A stretch of DNA of 64,000 bases, taken from NCBI GenBank assembly GCA_964615305.1, contig CAZTNA010000017.1, forward strand, positions 1 to 64,000, given 5' to 3'. The DNA is from Bog-950 sp964615305. GTDB taxonomy: Bacteria > Bacteroidota > Bacteroidia > Chitinophagales > LD1. The notes under the pieces were generated by a model, which saw only the letters and a list, made by a program, of their open reading frames with translations, was not told the origin of the DNA and searched no databases. The position numbers and the translations under genes were made by a program. This document shows, one piece after another, positions 33,167 to 42,321 of the stretch; positions within the stretch are counted from its first letter, which is position 1, and every line of letters starts with the position of its first letter.

Positions 33167-34879
33167 ATGGAAAAAGTTTGCGTACCTGTAATCTGTTTGT
33201 TGCTTACAATCAACTGTCAGTTGAAAGCGCAAAACTACCTGTGGGCGCATGTGCTGGGAGGCACGTACGACATAGAAATTACTTCAGTTACTGAAGATAA
33301 CAACGGACATGTAATTGTAGCCGGCAACAATAGCGACACAACCGATTTAGATCCTGGTTCCGGAACAGCATATACTATTGCCAATGGTGTCCGCGATGCA
33401 TTTTTTGCCAAGTACGATGCTTCAGGCAATTTTATTTGGGCAAAAAGTACACAGTCCGATCCTGTGAATTCCAGCGCATTTGTGCTTACTATGACCACCG
33501 ATGCAAGCGGAAACATTTTTATGGCAGGCGCTTTTCAGGGCACGGTTGATTTTGACCCAGGTGCCGGAGTTCAGCAGTTAACTTCTCCAACAAGTTTTGA
33601 AGATATGTTTCTGGCAAAGTTCGATAACAACGGAAATTATCTGTGGGCAAAACGAATGGGTGGCAAGTTGGAGGACAGAGTAACAAAAATATCTGTAGAT
33701 GATAACGGTGATTTATATGTTGTCGGTTATTTTTCCGATACAATTGACTTTGATCCCGGTACAGGCGTTGCGGAGTTGATGGTAACACCAAATCCGGCTG
33801 CCACCAATTTGGTTTTTGCCAAATACACCGCCAATGGCGATTATGTTTTCGCCCACTCTCTTGCAACTAACACGCGCAAAATTGATGTTGCTGCATCAGG
33901 CAATGCAGTAGTAGTAACCGGAACGTTTACCGACACGGTTGATTTCGAACCCGATGCAGGTGTTGCCAACCTGAACGGCAATTCGTTTATGAATTTATTT
34001 TTTGCGAAATACGATAATGCCGGCAATTATATTTATGCCAATATGATTCAGACTGCGGATATAGCCTGGTTGTATTCGGGCGGAAAGACTATTGCTGCGG
34101 ATAACTCAGGAAACATTTACATCATCGGCCACCACGGGGCTAACTGCGATTTTGACCCCGGTGCAGGCACTGCTATCAAGAACGGCACCTTTGGTAACGC
34201 TATGTTTATTGCCAAGTACGATGCCAATGGAAATTACCAGTGGGTAAAGAGTTTCGACCACAATGGCAATAGTATGGACGCCATTGCTTTAGAAGATAAC
34301 GGAACGGTTGTAGTGGTAGGGCGGATTTTGACCGCGGCAGATTTTGACCCGGATGGAGGCACAGCAATACTCAGTTGTCCGGCCACCTATAGTTCTTTCA
34401 TTGGTAAATACAACGGCAGTAACGGCAATTATCAACAGGCATATACTTTTTGCGCGGTTGGTAGTTTTAGTGACTTATCTGCCAAAGCCGGGCATATTTA
34501 TCTTTCAGGGCTATTCCCCTTAGGAGAAGACAGCATTGATTTAGCGCCCGGTTCACAGGATGTATTTCACTACAAAGTAGCTGACCACAATATGTTTTTC
34601 GGCAAGTATGTTTCGGTTGCTTCATCGGTTGAAGAGAACAGTTTCGACAGTAATACATGGCAGATTTATCCCAATCCAGCAAACGATGTTTTGTTTGTAA
34701 AGAGCGAAGAACCGATTGGTTCACCTGTAACCATTTACAATATTCAAATGCAACAAGTAGTGGTGAGTGTGGCAAATGCGAATCAGCAACTGGTATCGGT
34801 TGATGTTTCGAACTTATCTCCGGGTGTTTACGTAGTTAGTATCAACGATATTGTTCGAAGCAGATTTGTGAAGCAGTAA
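33167..34879 (+). CDS. DFDPG-repeat (SBBP-like) protein with T9SS type A sorting domain
   Basis: A 570-residue exported protein with a signal peptide (~1-22, ending LKAQ). The body (~30-490) has about seven units, each containing a variant of D-F-D-P-G-x-G (six recognisable, e.g. VDFDPGAGVQ, IDFDPGTGVA, CDFDPGAGTA) about 50-65 residues apart, with FAKYDxxGNY following. This resembles SBBP-type beta-propeller repeats with Asp-rich, possibly calcium-binding, loops. The tail (WQIYPNPANDVLFV ... ending RSRFVKQ) is a type A T9SS domain. A TACTTTTG sequence at 33122-33129 could be the -7 box. Confidence 0.87.
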   Translation: MEKVCVPVICLLLTINCQLKAQNYLWAHVLGGTYDIEITSVTEDNNGHVIVAGNNSDTTDLDPGSGTAYTIANGVRDAFFAKYDASGNFIWAKSTQSDPVNSSAFVLTMTTDASGNIFMAGAFQGTVDFDPGAGVQQLTSPTSFEDMFLAKFDNNGNYLWAKRMGGKLEDRVTKISVDDNGDLYVVGYFSDTIDFDPGTGVAELMVTPNPAATNLVFAKYTANGDYVFAHSLATNTRKIDVAASGNAVVVTGTFTDTVDFEPDAGVANLNGNSFMNLFFAKYDNAGNYIYANMIQTADIAWLYSGGKTIAADNSGNIYIIGHHGANCDFDPGAGTAIKNGTFGNAMFIAKYDANGNYQWVKSFDHNGNSMDAIALEDNGTVVVVGRILTAADFDPDGGTAILSCPATYSSFIGKYNGSNGNYQQAYTFCAVGSFSDLSAKAGHIYLSGLFPLGEDSIDLAPGSQDVFHYKVADHNMFFGKYVSVASSVEENSFDSNTWQIYPNPANDVLFVKSEEPIGSPVTIYNIQMQQVVVSVANANQQLVSVDVSNLSPGVYVVSINDIVRSRFVKQ

Positions 34880-35035
34880 TTAATATTCTACTCAACCACT
34901 TGTTTCTTTCAAATCCATAACTAGATGCCTGTTCTAATCTTGCCTAAATAGTTTACTCTTTAGCTATTTCGTATCTATAATGATATATTATTTTTTGGTA
35001 AATATTATTTATCCTTACTTACAAATTACTAATCA

Positions 35036-35752
35036 ATGAAAACTATCTATCTGTTTTTTGCTACCATGTTCACCTTTTCAACTAGTAATGCAGCAATACA
35101 TTATACAAGCATTCATGAGAGTATATACCACAACAATCTATCTTTCGATATTGACCTTGATGGCGACAACGATTTCTATTTAGATTACGATTATTATGGC
35201 AATTCGAGTTATATGATTCGCTGTGCGAAATCTACCAGTTATGTTGCTATGGATCCGCAAAACAATAAAGTGAAAGAATATTCTGATGGCACGGGCTTAG
35301 GGACATATTTTTGGTACACAGGCGAATTGCTTATAGATAATTTCTTGAATAAATCAAAAAACATAGCCATCAAATTCAATAGTGGCTCAAACACGTACTA
35401 CGGGTGGATATATGTTTATACTTACGTGGGGCATATCTACGTAGGTGGCTATGCTTATGAAGATAATCCCGGTCAGTTAATCACTATGGGCAATGATGGT
35501 ACAACCTCTATTGAAAAAGTTAAGAATCTACTATTCGGTTTTGTAAACAGCCAGCCAAACGAAATTGCATTCAAGGACTGCACAGCGTTTGACAAAGTAT
35601 CTCTTTACAGCATGGATGGTAAGCAGGTAAAAGAAATTGTTAACCCTGTAGCTTATCAGAGTTATTCAATTGATCAAAGTAATTGTATGGTGATGCTTTT
35701 GTTTTACAAAAACGAAAAACTGCTTTCTACCCAAAAGCATTTTCTGCGATAG
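35036..35752 (+). CDS. Secreted protein, possibly with an atypical T9SS tail
   Basis: A 238-residue product with a signal peptide (~1-20, ending SNAA). The mature part is beta-rich and contains FDIDLDGDNDFYLDYDYYG (residues ~39-57), an acidic loop that could bind calcium. The last ~70 residues (FDKVSLYSMDGKQVKEIV ... ending STQKHFLR) resemble a degenerate type A T9SS domain, but the PNP motif is missing, so export by that route is uncertain. No further family identified. Confidence 0.75.
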   Translation: MKTIYLFFATMFTFSTSNAAIHYTSIHESIYHNNLSFDIDLDGDNDFYLDYDYYGNSSYMIRCAKSTSYVAMDPQNNKVKEYSDGTGLGTYFWYTGELLIDNFLNKSKNIAIKFNSGSNTYYGWIYVYTYVGHIYVGGYAYEDNPGQLITMGNDGTTSIEKVKNLLFGFVNSQPNEIAFKDCTAFDKVSLYSMDGKQVKEIVNPVAYQSYSIDQSNCMVMLLFYKNEKLLSTQKHFLR

Positions 35753-35857
35753 CATCAGTACAATTGCTCAACGAAAGGGCGAACTATGAAGTTGTGCAAC
35801 TCATCAGGTTGTCTATACAACTGTTTCAGAGATTTGATTTATACGATTTGGCTTAAG

Positions 35858-35877
35858 ATTAGCGAATATTCGCTAAT
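35858..35877. promoter_or_regulatory. Perfect 20-bp palindrome upstream of aconitase
   Basis: The half-site ATTAGCGAAT is followed by its exact reverse complement, giving 20 bp with no spacer, 94 bp before the aconitase ATG. Size and symmetry suit an operator for a dimeric regulator. A weaker inverted pair (AGTTGT at 35790-35795 with ACAACT at 35817-35822) precedes it and may end the upstream gene. No regulator can be named. Confidence 0.45.
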
Positions 35878-35971
35878 TACTTTTCCCTTGTGCTAAATAC
35901 TTCTACATTAGCGCCCGCATTTTGGCATTTAATCCAAATACTAATTACTAACTTCAAAATACCTCTGAAAA

Positions 35972-38239
35972 ATGGCATTTGATATTGAAATGATTAAAAA
36001 GGTTTATGCAGAACTACCCTCAAAAATTGCAGCAGCACGCAAAGTGCTGAACCGCCCTTTAACCCTTACCGAGAAAATTCTTTACTCGCACTTACACGCT
36101 TCGCAAAAGTTGGAAGATTTCCAAAGAGGAAAATCGTATGTTGATTTTGCTCCTGACCGCGTAGCCATGCAAGATGCTACAGCCCAAATGGCTTTGCTAC
36201 AGTTTATGCAAGCCGGCCGCCCGAAAGTGGCTGTGCCTTCAACCGTTCACTGCGACCACCTGATAACTGCAAAAGATGGTTCTAAAACCGACTTAGCTGC
36301 GGCTACTTCAGGCAATAAAGAAGTGTATGATTTCCTCGCTTCGGTTTCTAACAAGTACGGAATCGGTTTCTGGAAACCCGGTGCCGGTATCATTCATCAG
36401 ATTGTGCTGGAGAACTATGCTTTCCCCGGAGGGATGATGATAGGCACCGACAGCCACACGGTAAATGCCGGTGGACTTGGAATGGTAGCCATAGGTGTAG
36501 GCGGTGCCGATGCTTGTGATGTAATGGCGGGTTTGGCTTGGGAATTAAAGCAACCAAAACTAATAGGAGTGAAGCTCACCGGAAAACTAAGCGGATGGAC
36601 TTCGCCTAAAGATGTAATCTTAAAAGTGGCGGGTATCCTTACTGTAAAAGGGGGAACCGGTGCTATTGTTGAATACTTTGGCGAAGGCGCTGTGAACATG
36701 AGTTGTACTGGTAAAGGAACCATCTGCAACATGGGTGCGGAAATCGGGGCTACTACTTCAACTTTCGGATATGACGAAAGCATGAGCCGTTATTTAAGTG
36801 CCACAGGTCGTGCTGACGTAGCTGCTGCTGCCGATGCGGTGAAAGAACATCTCACTGCGGATGCTGAAGTGTATGCAAACCCGGAAAAGTATTTTGACCA
36901 GTTGATTGAAATCAATCTTTCTGAGTTAGAACCATATATCAATGGTCCTTTCACACCTGATTTAGCTACACCAATTTCTAAAATGAAAGAAGCCGCTGCC
37001 GCAAACAACTGGCCAACTAAAGTGAGTGTTGGTTTAATTGGTTCTTGCACCAACTCTTCTTATGAAGATATTTCGCGCGCAGTTTCTCTCGCTAAACAGG
37101 TAGCAACTAAAAACCTGAAATCAAAAGCTGAATTCAGCATCACTCCGGGCTCAGAACAAATCCGTTTCACTATCGAGCGCGATGGTTTCATTGATACCTT
37201 CAACAAAATAGGTGCAACAGTTTACGCTAACGCTTGCGGCCCTTGCATTGGTATGTGGGCTCGTCACGGTGCCGATAAGCAGGAGCGCAACACCATCGTT
37301 CACTCATTCAACCGTAACTTTGCTAAACGTCAGGACGGAAACCCAAATACATTGGCATTTGTTGCTTCGCCTGAGTTAACTACAGCTTTGGCAATTTCTG
37401 GTGATTTGACTTTCAACCCGCTGACTGATACTTTAACGAATGAAAAAGGTGAGCAGGTAAAATTAGATGCACCAACCGGTGATGAATTACCGACAAGAGG
37501 TTTTGCAGTGGAAGATGCCGGCTTTATTGCTCCTATAGAAGATGGCAGCAAGGTGGAAGTAAAAGTAAATCTAACTTCTGACCGTCTTCAATTACTGGCT
37601 CCGTTTGCTGCATGGGAAGGAACCGACCTGAAAGGATTGCGTCTGCTTATCAAAGCAAAAGGCAAGTGCACTACCGACCATATTTCCATGGCAGGCCCTT
37701 GGTTAAAATATCGCGGACACTTAGACAACATCAGCAACAACATGTTGATTGGTGCCACTAACTTCTACAACGAAAAAACAAACTCTGTAAAGAATCAGTT
37801 AACCGGTGAGTATGGTGAAGTGCCTGCCGTGCAGCGCGCTTACAAAGCAGCGGGCATCGGTTCAATTGTAGTAGGTGACGAAAACTACGGTGAAGGTTCT
37901 TCACGTGAACATGCCGCTATGGAGCCACGCTTCTTGGGCGTTCGTGCTGTATTAGTTAAATCATTTGCGCGTATCCACGAAACCAATTTGAAGAAACAGG
38001 GAATGTTGGGTTTAACTTTCGTAAACAAAGACGACTACAACAAAATTCAGGAAGATGATGTAGTGGACATTCTTGGTCTTACATCATTTGCTCCCGGAAA
38101 AAACCTCACTATACAACTCACTCACTCTAACGGTTCAACAGAATCTTTCGAAGTAGCTCACACATACAACGTGCAACAGGTAGAGTGGTTCAAAGCCGGT
38201 GGTGCGCTGAATATTATAAGAGCAAGTGTAGGCAAGTAA
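35972..38239 (+). CDS. acn: Aconitate hydratase
   Basis: Aconitase interconverts citrate and isocitrate in the TCA cycle using a 4Fe-4S cluster. The 755-residue product is of the mitochondrial type, shown by its length and by early TVHCDHLI and GTDSHTVNAGGLG. Cluster ligands are C359 (GSCTNSS), C422 and C425 (ACGPCIGMW), spaced as in mitochondrial aconitase. The C-terminal swivel domain includes KCTTDHISMAGPWL and GSSREHAAMEPRFLG. A terminator follows at 38264-38294. The palindrome at 35858-35877 may regulate it. Confidence 0.97.
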   Translation: MAFDIEMIKKVYAELPSKIAAARKVLNRPLTLTEKILYSHLHASQKLEDFQRGKSYVDFAPDRVAMQDATAQMALLQFMQAGRPKVAVPSTVHCDHLITAKDGSKTDLAAATSGNKEVYDFLASVSNKYGIGFWKPGAGIIHQIVLENYAFPGGMMIGTDSHTVNAGGLGMVAIGVGGADACDVMAGLAWELKQPKLIGVKLTGKLSGWTSPKDVILKVAGILTVKGGTGAIVEYFGEGAVNMSCTGKGTICNMGAEIGATTSTFGYDESMSRYLSATGRADVAAAADAVKEHLTADAEVYANPEKYFDQLIEINLSELEPYINGPFTPDLATPISKMKEAAAANNWPTKVSVGLIGSCTNSSYEDISRAVSLAKQVATKNLKSKAEFSITPGSEQIRFTIERDGFIDTFNKIGATVYANACGPCIGMWARHGADKQERNTIVHSFNRNFAKRQDGNPNTLAFVASPELTTALAISGDLTFNPLTDTLTNEKGEQVKLDAPTGDELPTRGFAVEDAGFIAPIEDGSKVEVKVNLTSDRLQLLAPFAAWEGTDLKGLRLLIKAKGKCTTDHISMAGPWLKYRGHLDNISNNMLIGATNFYNEKTNSVKNQLTGEYGEVPAVQRAYKAAGIGSIVVGDENYGEGSSREHAAMEPRFLGVRAVLVKSFARIHETNLKKQGMLGLTFVNKDDYNKIQEDDVVDILGLTSFAPGKNLTIQLTHSNGSTESFEVAHTYNVQQVEWFKAGGALNIIRASVGK

Positions 38240-38263
38240 ACTTTAATTGAACTTTTACGTTCC

Positions 38264-38294
38264 AAAAAGCGTGGAGATTTTTCCACGCTTTTTT
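38264..38294. terminator. Bidirectional Rho-independent terminator
   Basis: AAAAAGCGTGG (38264-38274) pairs with CCACGCTTTTT (38283-38293) and is flanked by A-run and T-run, 25 nt after the aconitase stop. Confidence 0.88.
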
Positions 38295-38323
38295 GTTTCC
38301 ATGAAAATTATTTGTTTTCAAGA

Positions 38324-39841
38324 ATGATTTTAATACTGATGCGCTTTGCTGTTTTTACTTTTATGTGCTTTATCTGTTCTCAATCAGTTTTGGCCGAAAT
38401 AGTAAATTTGGAAACATCTCCCAACTCAGGGCTAATAATAGAGTCAGAAAGGTATTTTAGTGAGGGTAGTTTAGAGCAGGCTAAGTCTGCTGCAGAAAAA
38501 GCAGTACAGGCCGCAGGTACTCGATTAGAAGCCGCCCGCGCTCAATTGCAGTTGCTTAAAGTCTGGGTAAGCAACAGCAAATTGAAAAAATCTGACAGAC
38601 AGAAGATAAATACACTCTACTTCGAAGCTATAGAGAACGCTGCCACCGATCAGCCACTGCAACAAAAACTAATTGATGTAGTAGTTGCTTACTGCGAACG
38701 CGACAACCTGAAAGAACCACTAGCATCTGCCCTGCGCAAGAGAATGGAGATTGCTGCTTGGCAAGTGAAGGAGAAGGAGCGCACAAAAGACAATCAATTA
38801 ACTCAGCTACAACAGCAACTCACTTTGTTGCTCGATACAAATAATGTGCTTGGTACACAGGTGGCAGAGCAGCGTGCGAAAATCTACAACATGAATGTGG
38901 CACAGGCCAAGGTAGCGTTGGAAGCGGCTCTCCAAAAACAGTTGCTCGATTCTATGGCGATGGTAGCTCTAATAGACTCTATGCGCATAAACGAACAGAA
39001 CCAGATAATGCGGTTGCAAACCGATAGTTTAGGAAAACAACAAACAGCACTTCAACTCAAGCAGTCGCAGCGCAATGTGTTTATGATTGTAGCAGGCAGT
39101 GTATTGTTTATTGCTTTAGGTTTGGTATTTGTTCTTCTTCAAATGCGCAAGCACAATAGCGTACTGAATGAGAAAAACGAGATAATACAGAAGGAGAAAA
39201 AACATAACGAAGAGTTGCTCTTAAACATACTTCCGAAAGCAATATCCGATGAGCTAAAAGAAAATGGTGCGGTACGCGCCAAGCGCTACGAAAGTGTAAG
39301 CGTTCTGTTTAGCGACTTTGTAAACTTCTCACAGATTTCTGAAACACTCTCACCGGAAGATTTAGTGCGCGAGTTAGATTATTGCTTTAAGCAATTCGAT
39401 AAAATAGTAATAAAAAATGGATTAGAGAAGATAAAAACTATAGGTGATGCATACATGTGTGCCGGTGGTTTACCAGAAGATAACGACCTACATGCCGAAC
39501 ACGCAATAAGTGCAGCTTTAGAAATGCAACAATTCTTGGCTGATTGGAATGCCGATAGGAAAAAACAAAAACTACCCGAGTACCATGCCCGCATAGGCAT
39601 TAATACAGGGCCTCTAGTAGCCGGTGTGGTAGGTATAAAAAAATTCGCCTACGATATATGGGGCGATACGGTTAACGTTGCTTCGAGAATGGAGAGCAGT
39701 TGTGAACCCGATAGAATCAACATTTCAGGAGAAACCTATCTACGTGTACGGGATAAATTTCATTGCATTTACAGAGGCAAACTTCCCATAAAAAATAAAG
39801 GCGAGGTAGATATGTATTTTGTTGGAAAACAAGATACGTAA
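38324..39841 (+). CDS. Membrane-bound class III adenylate cyclase
   Basis: I use the ATG at 38324, since it opens into a signal/anchor segment; TTG at 38312 is also in frame. Order of parts: signal segment, a helical (TPR-like, then coiled-coil) extracytoplasmic region (~35-255), one membrane span (~258-280), then the linker LLLNILPKAISDELK and a class III cyclase domain. It has the metal Asp in VLFSDFVNFS and GDAYMC, Lys in KIKTIGDAYM and Asp in AYDIWGD (both adenine-specifying), and N and R in VNVASRM. So ATP to cAMP conversion is predicted. It shares the LLLNILP linker and MYFVG end with the cyclase at 58740-60590. Confidence 0.9.
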   Translation: MILILMRFAVFTFMCFICSQSVLAEIVNLETSPNSGLIIESERYFSEGSLEQAKSAAEKAVQAAGTRLEAARAQLQLLKVWVSNSKLKKSDRQKINTLYFEAIENAATDQPLQQKLIDVVVAYCERDNLKEPLASALRKRMEIAAWQVKEKERTKDNQLTQLQQQLTLLLDTNNVLGTQVAEQRAKIYNMNVAQAKVALEAALQKQLLDSMAMVALIDSMRINEQNQIMRLQTDSLGKQQTALQLKQSQRNVFMIVAGSVLFIALGLVFVLLQMRKHNSVLNEKNEIIQKEKKHNEELLLNILPKAISDELKENGAVRAKRYESVSVLFSDFVNFSQISETLSPEDLVRELDYCFKQFDKIVIKNGLEKIKTIGDAYMCAGGLPEDNDLHAEHAISAALEMQQFLADWNADRKKQKLPEYHARIGINTGPLVAGVVGIKKFAYDIWGDTVNVASRMESSCEPDRINISGETYLRVRDKFHCIYRGKLPIKNKGEVDMYFVGKQDT

Positions 39842-39872
39842 TCTAAGTTCCTACTAAGTTTTGGTTTGAAAA

Positions 39873-39901
39873 TTGAAGTGTGGCTTCAAAAACTATATTT
39901 G
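39873..39901 (+). promoter_or_regulatory. Bacteroidota-type promoter of ahcY
   Basis: TATATTTG at 39894-39901 fits the -7 consensus TAnnTTTG. A TTG at 39873-39875, 18 nt upstream, is the matching -33 element. The ahcY start codon follows 21 nt later. Confidence 0.5.
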
Positions 39902-39922
39902 CAGCCACCAAAAATTTAACTA

Positions 39923-41242
39923 ATGGGCAATTCATCAACAGAAACAACAATGAAATACAAAGTAAAAGACCTTTCACTGGCAGAATGGGGTCGTAAAGAA
40001 ATTCTTTTAGCAGAAGCAGAAATGCCTGGTTTAATGTCTCTGCGCAAACAGTATGCCGCTACGCAACCCTTGAAAGGAGCTAGAATAGCAGGTTGCTTAC
40101 ATATGACTATTCAAACAGCAGTATTAATAGAAACACTGAAAGAAATTGGAGCAGAAGTTACCTGGAGTTCATGCAATATATTTTCTACTCAAGATCATGC
40201 GGCTGCAGCTATTGCTGCTGCAGGAATTCCTGTTTACGCATGGAAAGGGATGAATAATGAAGAATTTGACTGGTGCATTGAGCAAACTTTATTCGCATTC
40301 GAAGGAGGCAAAGCGCTGAACATGATATTAGATGACGGTGGCGATTTGACTAATATGGTGTTTGACAAGTATCCTGAGTTAGTGCAAGGTATTCGTGGAA
40401 TTTCTGAAGAAACGACAACTGGTGTTCATCGTTTATACGAAAGAGAGAAAAATGGAACATTATTGTTGCCTGCAATCAACATCAACGACTCGGTTACTAA
40501 ATCAAAGTTTGACAACAAGTACGGATGCCGCGAAAGTTTAGTAGATGCTATTCGTAGAGCTACTGACCTTATGATGGCGGGTAAAGTTGCTGTAGTAGCC
40601 GGATTTGGTGATGTGGGCAAAGGTTCGGCCGATTCGTTGAGCAATGCCGGAGTTCGCGTAATTGTAACTGAAATAGACCCTATATGCGCTTTACAAGCCG
40701 CAATGGAAGGTTACGAGGTAAAGAAAATGGATACAGCTGTAAAAGAAGCGGACATCATTGTTACAGCTACCGGCAACTGTGATATTATTCAAGAGCGCCA
40801 TTTTAGATCAATGAAACATAATGCGGTAGTTTGTAATATTGGCCATTTTGATAATGAAATTGATATGGCTTGGCTAAATGGCAGCTATGGCAAAACTAAA
40901 GACGAGATAAAACCTCAGGTAGATAAGTACACTATTGAAGGCAAAGACATAATTGTATTGGCAGAGGGAAGGTTGGTAAACCTTGGCTGTGCTACAGGGC
41001 ACCCTTCTTTTGTAATGAGTAACTCTTTTACTAATCAAACTTTGGCTCAACTAGAACTCTGGCAACATGCTGAACGCTACGAAAACAGAGTTTATACTTT
41101 ACCAAAGCATCTTGATGAAATGGTAGCCAAGCTTCACCTGGAAAAAATAGGTGTGGAGTTAGAAGAACTTAACGACAAACAAGCCAACTATATAGGAGTA
41201 AAGAAAAGCGGACCGTACAAGCCTGAACATTACCGCTACTAA
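39923..41242 (+). CDS. ahcY: Adenosylhomocysteinase
   Basis: AhcY splits S-adenosylhomocysteine to adenosine and homocysteine after SAM-dependent methylation. The 439-residue product carries H60 (CLHMTIQTAVLIE), D139 (LDDGGDLTN), E162 (SEETTTG), K193 and D197 (VTKSKFDNKYG) and the NAD-binding GFGDVGKGSADS (227-238). The C-terminal GPYKPEHYRY supplies the conserved Lys and Tyr that close over the neighbouring NAD site. Terminator follows at 41268-41301. Confidence 0.97.
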   Translation: MGNSSTETTMKYKVKDLSLAEWGRKEILLAEAEMPGLMSLRKQYAATQPLKGARIAGCLHMTIQTAVLIETLKEIGAEVTWSSCNIFSTQDHAAAAIAAAGIPVYAWKGMNNEEFDWCIEQTLFAFEGGKALNMILDDGGDLTNMVFDKYPELVQGIRGISEETTTGVHRLYEREKNGTLLLPAININDSVTKSKFDNKYGCRESLVDAIRRATDLMMAGKVAVVAGFGDVGKGSADSLSNAGVRVIVTEIDPICALQAAMEGYEVKKMDTAVKEADIIVTATGNCDIIQERHFRSMKHNAVVCNIGHFDNEIDMAWLNGSYGKTKDEIKPQVDKYTIEGKDIIVLAEGRLVNLGCATGHPSFVMSNSFTNQTLAQLELWQHAERYENRVYTLPKHLDEMVAKLHLEKIGVELEELNDKQANYIGVKKSGPYKPEHYRY

Positions 41243-41267
41243 ATTTTATGGCTATGCTGATATACAG

Positions 41268-41301
41268 ACACCTTCCATTTTGCGGGAGGTGTTTTGTTTT
41301 T
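41268..41301 (+). terminator. Rho-independent terminator of ahcY
   Basis: ACACCTTCC (41268-41276) pairs with GGGAGGTGT (41284-41292) with one wobble, followed by a T-rich run interrupted by one G. Confidence 0.8.
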
Positions 41302-41384
41302 GGCTCAGTTATTTTCAATTTCGTTATTCACTTGCAAAATTTATTTTCGTCCTTAATTAATAATAAAAAACTAAAACTACTATT

Positions 41385-41621
41385 ATGAAAAAAGGACTTT
41401 TTCTTGCTATGGTAGCCGGATGTGTTATCGCCCTTACAAGCTGTGGCGAAAAATTTACACCGCTAACACAAGAGCAAATCAACGCACAGGTTGATTCTTT
41501 AGTAACCGCTCAATCAGAGGCAAAATTGCAAGAGTTACGTGCTGCCTGCGAAGCTGGGTTAGAGGCATCTGTAAACGCAAAAGTTGAATCATTGAAAACA
41601 ACTGAAGTTGCAGCTCAATAA
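41385..41621 (+). CDS. Small Ala/Glu-rich lipoprotein
   Basis: The 78-residue product has a lipoprotein signal (ALTSCG, Cys at residue 20). The mature ~58 residues form one predicted long helix rich in A, E, Q and L (INAQVDSLVTAQSEAKLQ), like the Lpp-type or coiled-coil lipoproteins of other phyla, but I see no sequence family. It is 27 nt upstream of a second lipoprotein gene with similar helical content. Confidence 0.8.
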   Translation: MKKGLFLAMVAGCVIALTSCGEKFTPLTQEQINAQVDSLVTAQSEAKLQELRAACEAGLEASVNAKVESLKTTEVAAQ

Positions 41622-41648
41622 TTTTTAACCAATTAAACGAAACAGACA

Positions 41649-42074
41649 ATGAAAAAAATATTCATGAATATTTCAGTTGCAGCTACACTTGGTGTTGCTG
41701 TAGTACTTACAGCTTGCAACAATGCAGAAGAAGTAAAAAAGCAAGTAGAAGAACAAAACGCTGCTATACAAACTTTGGTAGATGAAAAATTAAATGGTTT
41801 AGCCGACCAGGTAAATACAGAATGTGCTGCTAAGATTGATTCTTTGGCAAATGCTGCTTATGCAACTTGGCAGGAAGAAGAAGCAAAACTGGCAAAGGGG
41901 AAAAAACCGGTAGCAAAGAAACCAGCACCCAAACCAGTTACTCCCAAAGCAGAACCTCCTAAAGATCCACAGAAGCAAAGAGCCGGAGATGCTGCTAAGC
42001 CGGTTGAATCTCAAAAACAAAGAAATACAGATCCGGGAAAAACTGATGTAGAAAATCAGAAGAAAAGAAACTAA
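41649..42074 (+). CDS. Lipoprotein with coiled helix and basic Pro/Lys-rich tail
   Basis: The 141-residue product has a lipoprotein signal (VLTACN, Cys at residue 23). Residues ~25-80 form a helix similar in type to the gene upstream (QVEEQNAAIQTLVDEKLNG). The tail (~85-141) is a proline/lysine-rich low-complexity region with three Q-K-x-R motifs (QKQR, QKQR, QKKR). The lipid anchor and a basic tail suggest binding to peptidoglycan, polysaccharide or nucleic acid at the envelope (inference). Followed by a terminator. Confidence 0.8.
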   Translation: MKKIFMNISVAATLGVAVVLTACNNAEEVKKQVEEQNAAIQTLVDEKLNGLADQVNTECAAKIDSLANAAYATWQEEEAKLAKGKKPVAKKPAPKPVTPKAEPPKDPQKQRAGDAAKPVESQKQRNTDPGKTDVENQKKRN

Positions 42075-42098
42075 ACGTTTCTATCATTCCAAACAAAG

Positions 42099-42130
42099 GG
42101 CTGCTCTAGTAAATAGGGCAGCCTTTTTTT
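42099..42130 (+). terminator. Rho-independent terminator of the lipoprotein pair
   Basis: GGCTGC (42099-42104) pairs with GCAGCC (42118-42123), followed by seven T (42124-42130). Confidence 0.9.
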
Positions 42131-42266
42131 ATTGGAATGAAGTTGCGTGGCTAAATTCCGGAACTAAATAATTCTACTCTTAAAGCGTTTTTGTATTTAA
42201 CTTGCGAAGCGAGGCTTTTAGTTATTGACTTTTCAGGGCGTTCCTCCATACAAAGTATGTGGGTGC

Positions 42267-42300
42267 AAAAAAAAGGCTGCTCCGTTGTGGAAGCAGCCTT
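42267..42300 (-). terminator. Rho-independent terminator of the 42322-42750 gene
   Basis: On the minus strand AGCAGCC-type stem halves (42292-42298 with 42275-42281) precede a run of eight T (A on the plus strand at 42267-42274). Confidence 0.88.
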
Positions 42301-42321
42301 AAAAGTTGTTGAATTATAATC

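Noticed and set aside
39160..39600. Guanylate cyclase activity for the cyclase genes
   Set aside because: The substrate-specifying residues are Lys and Asp, as in adenylate cyclases, not Glu and Cys.
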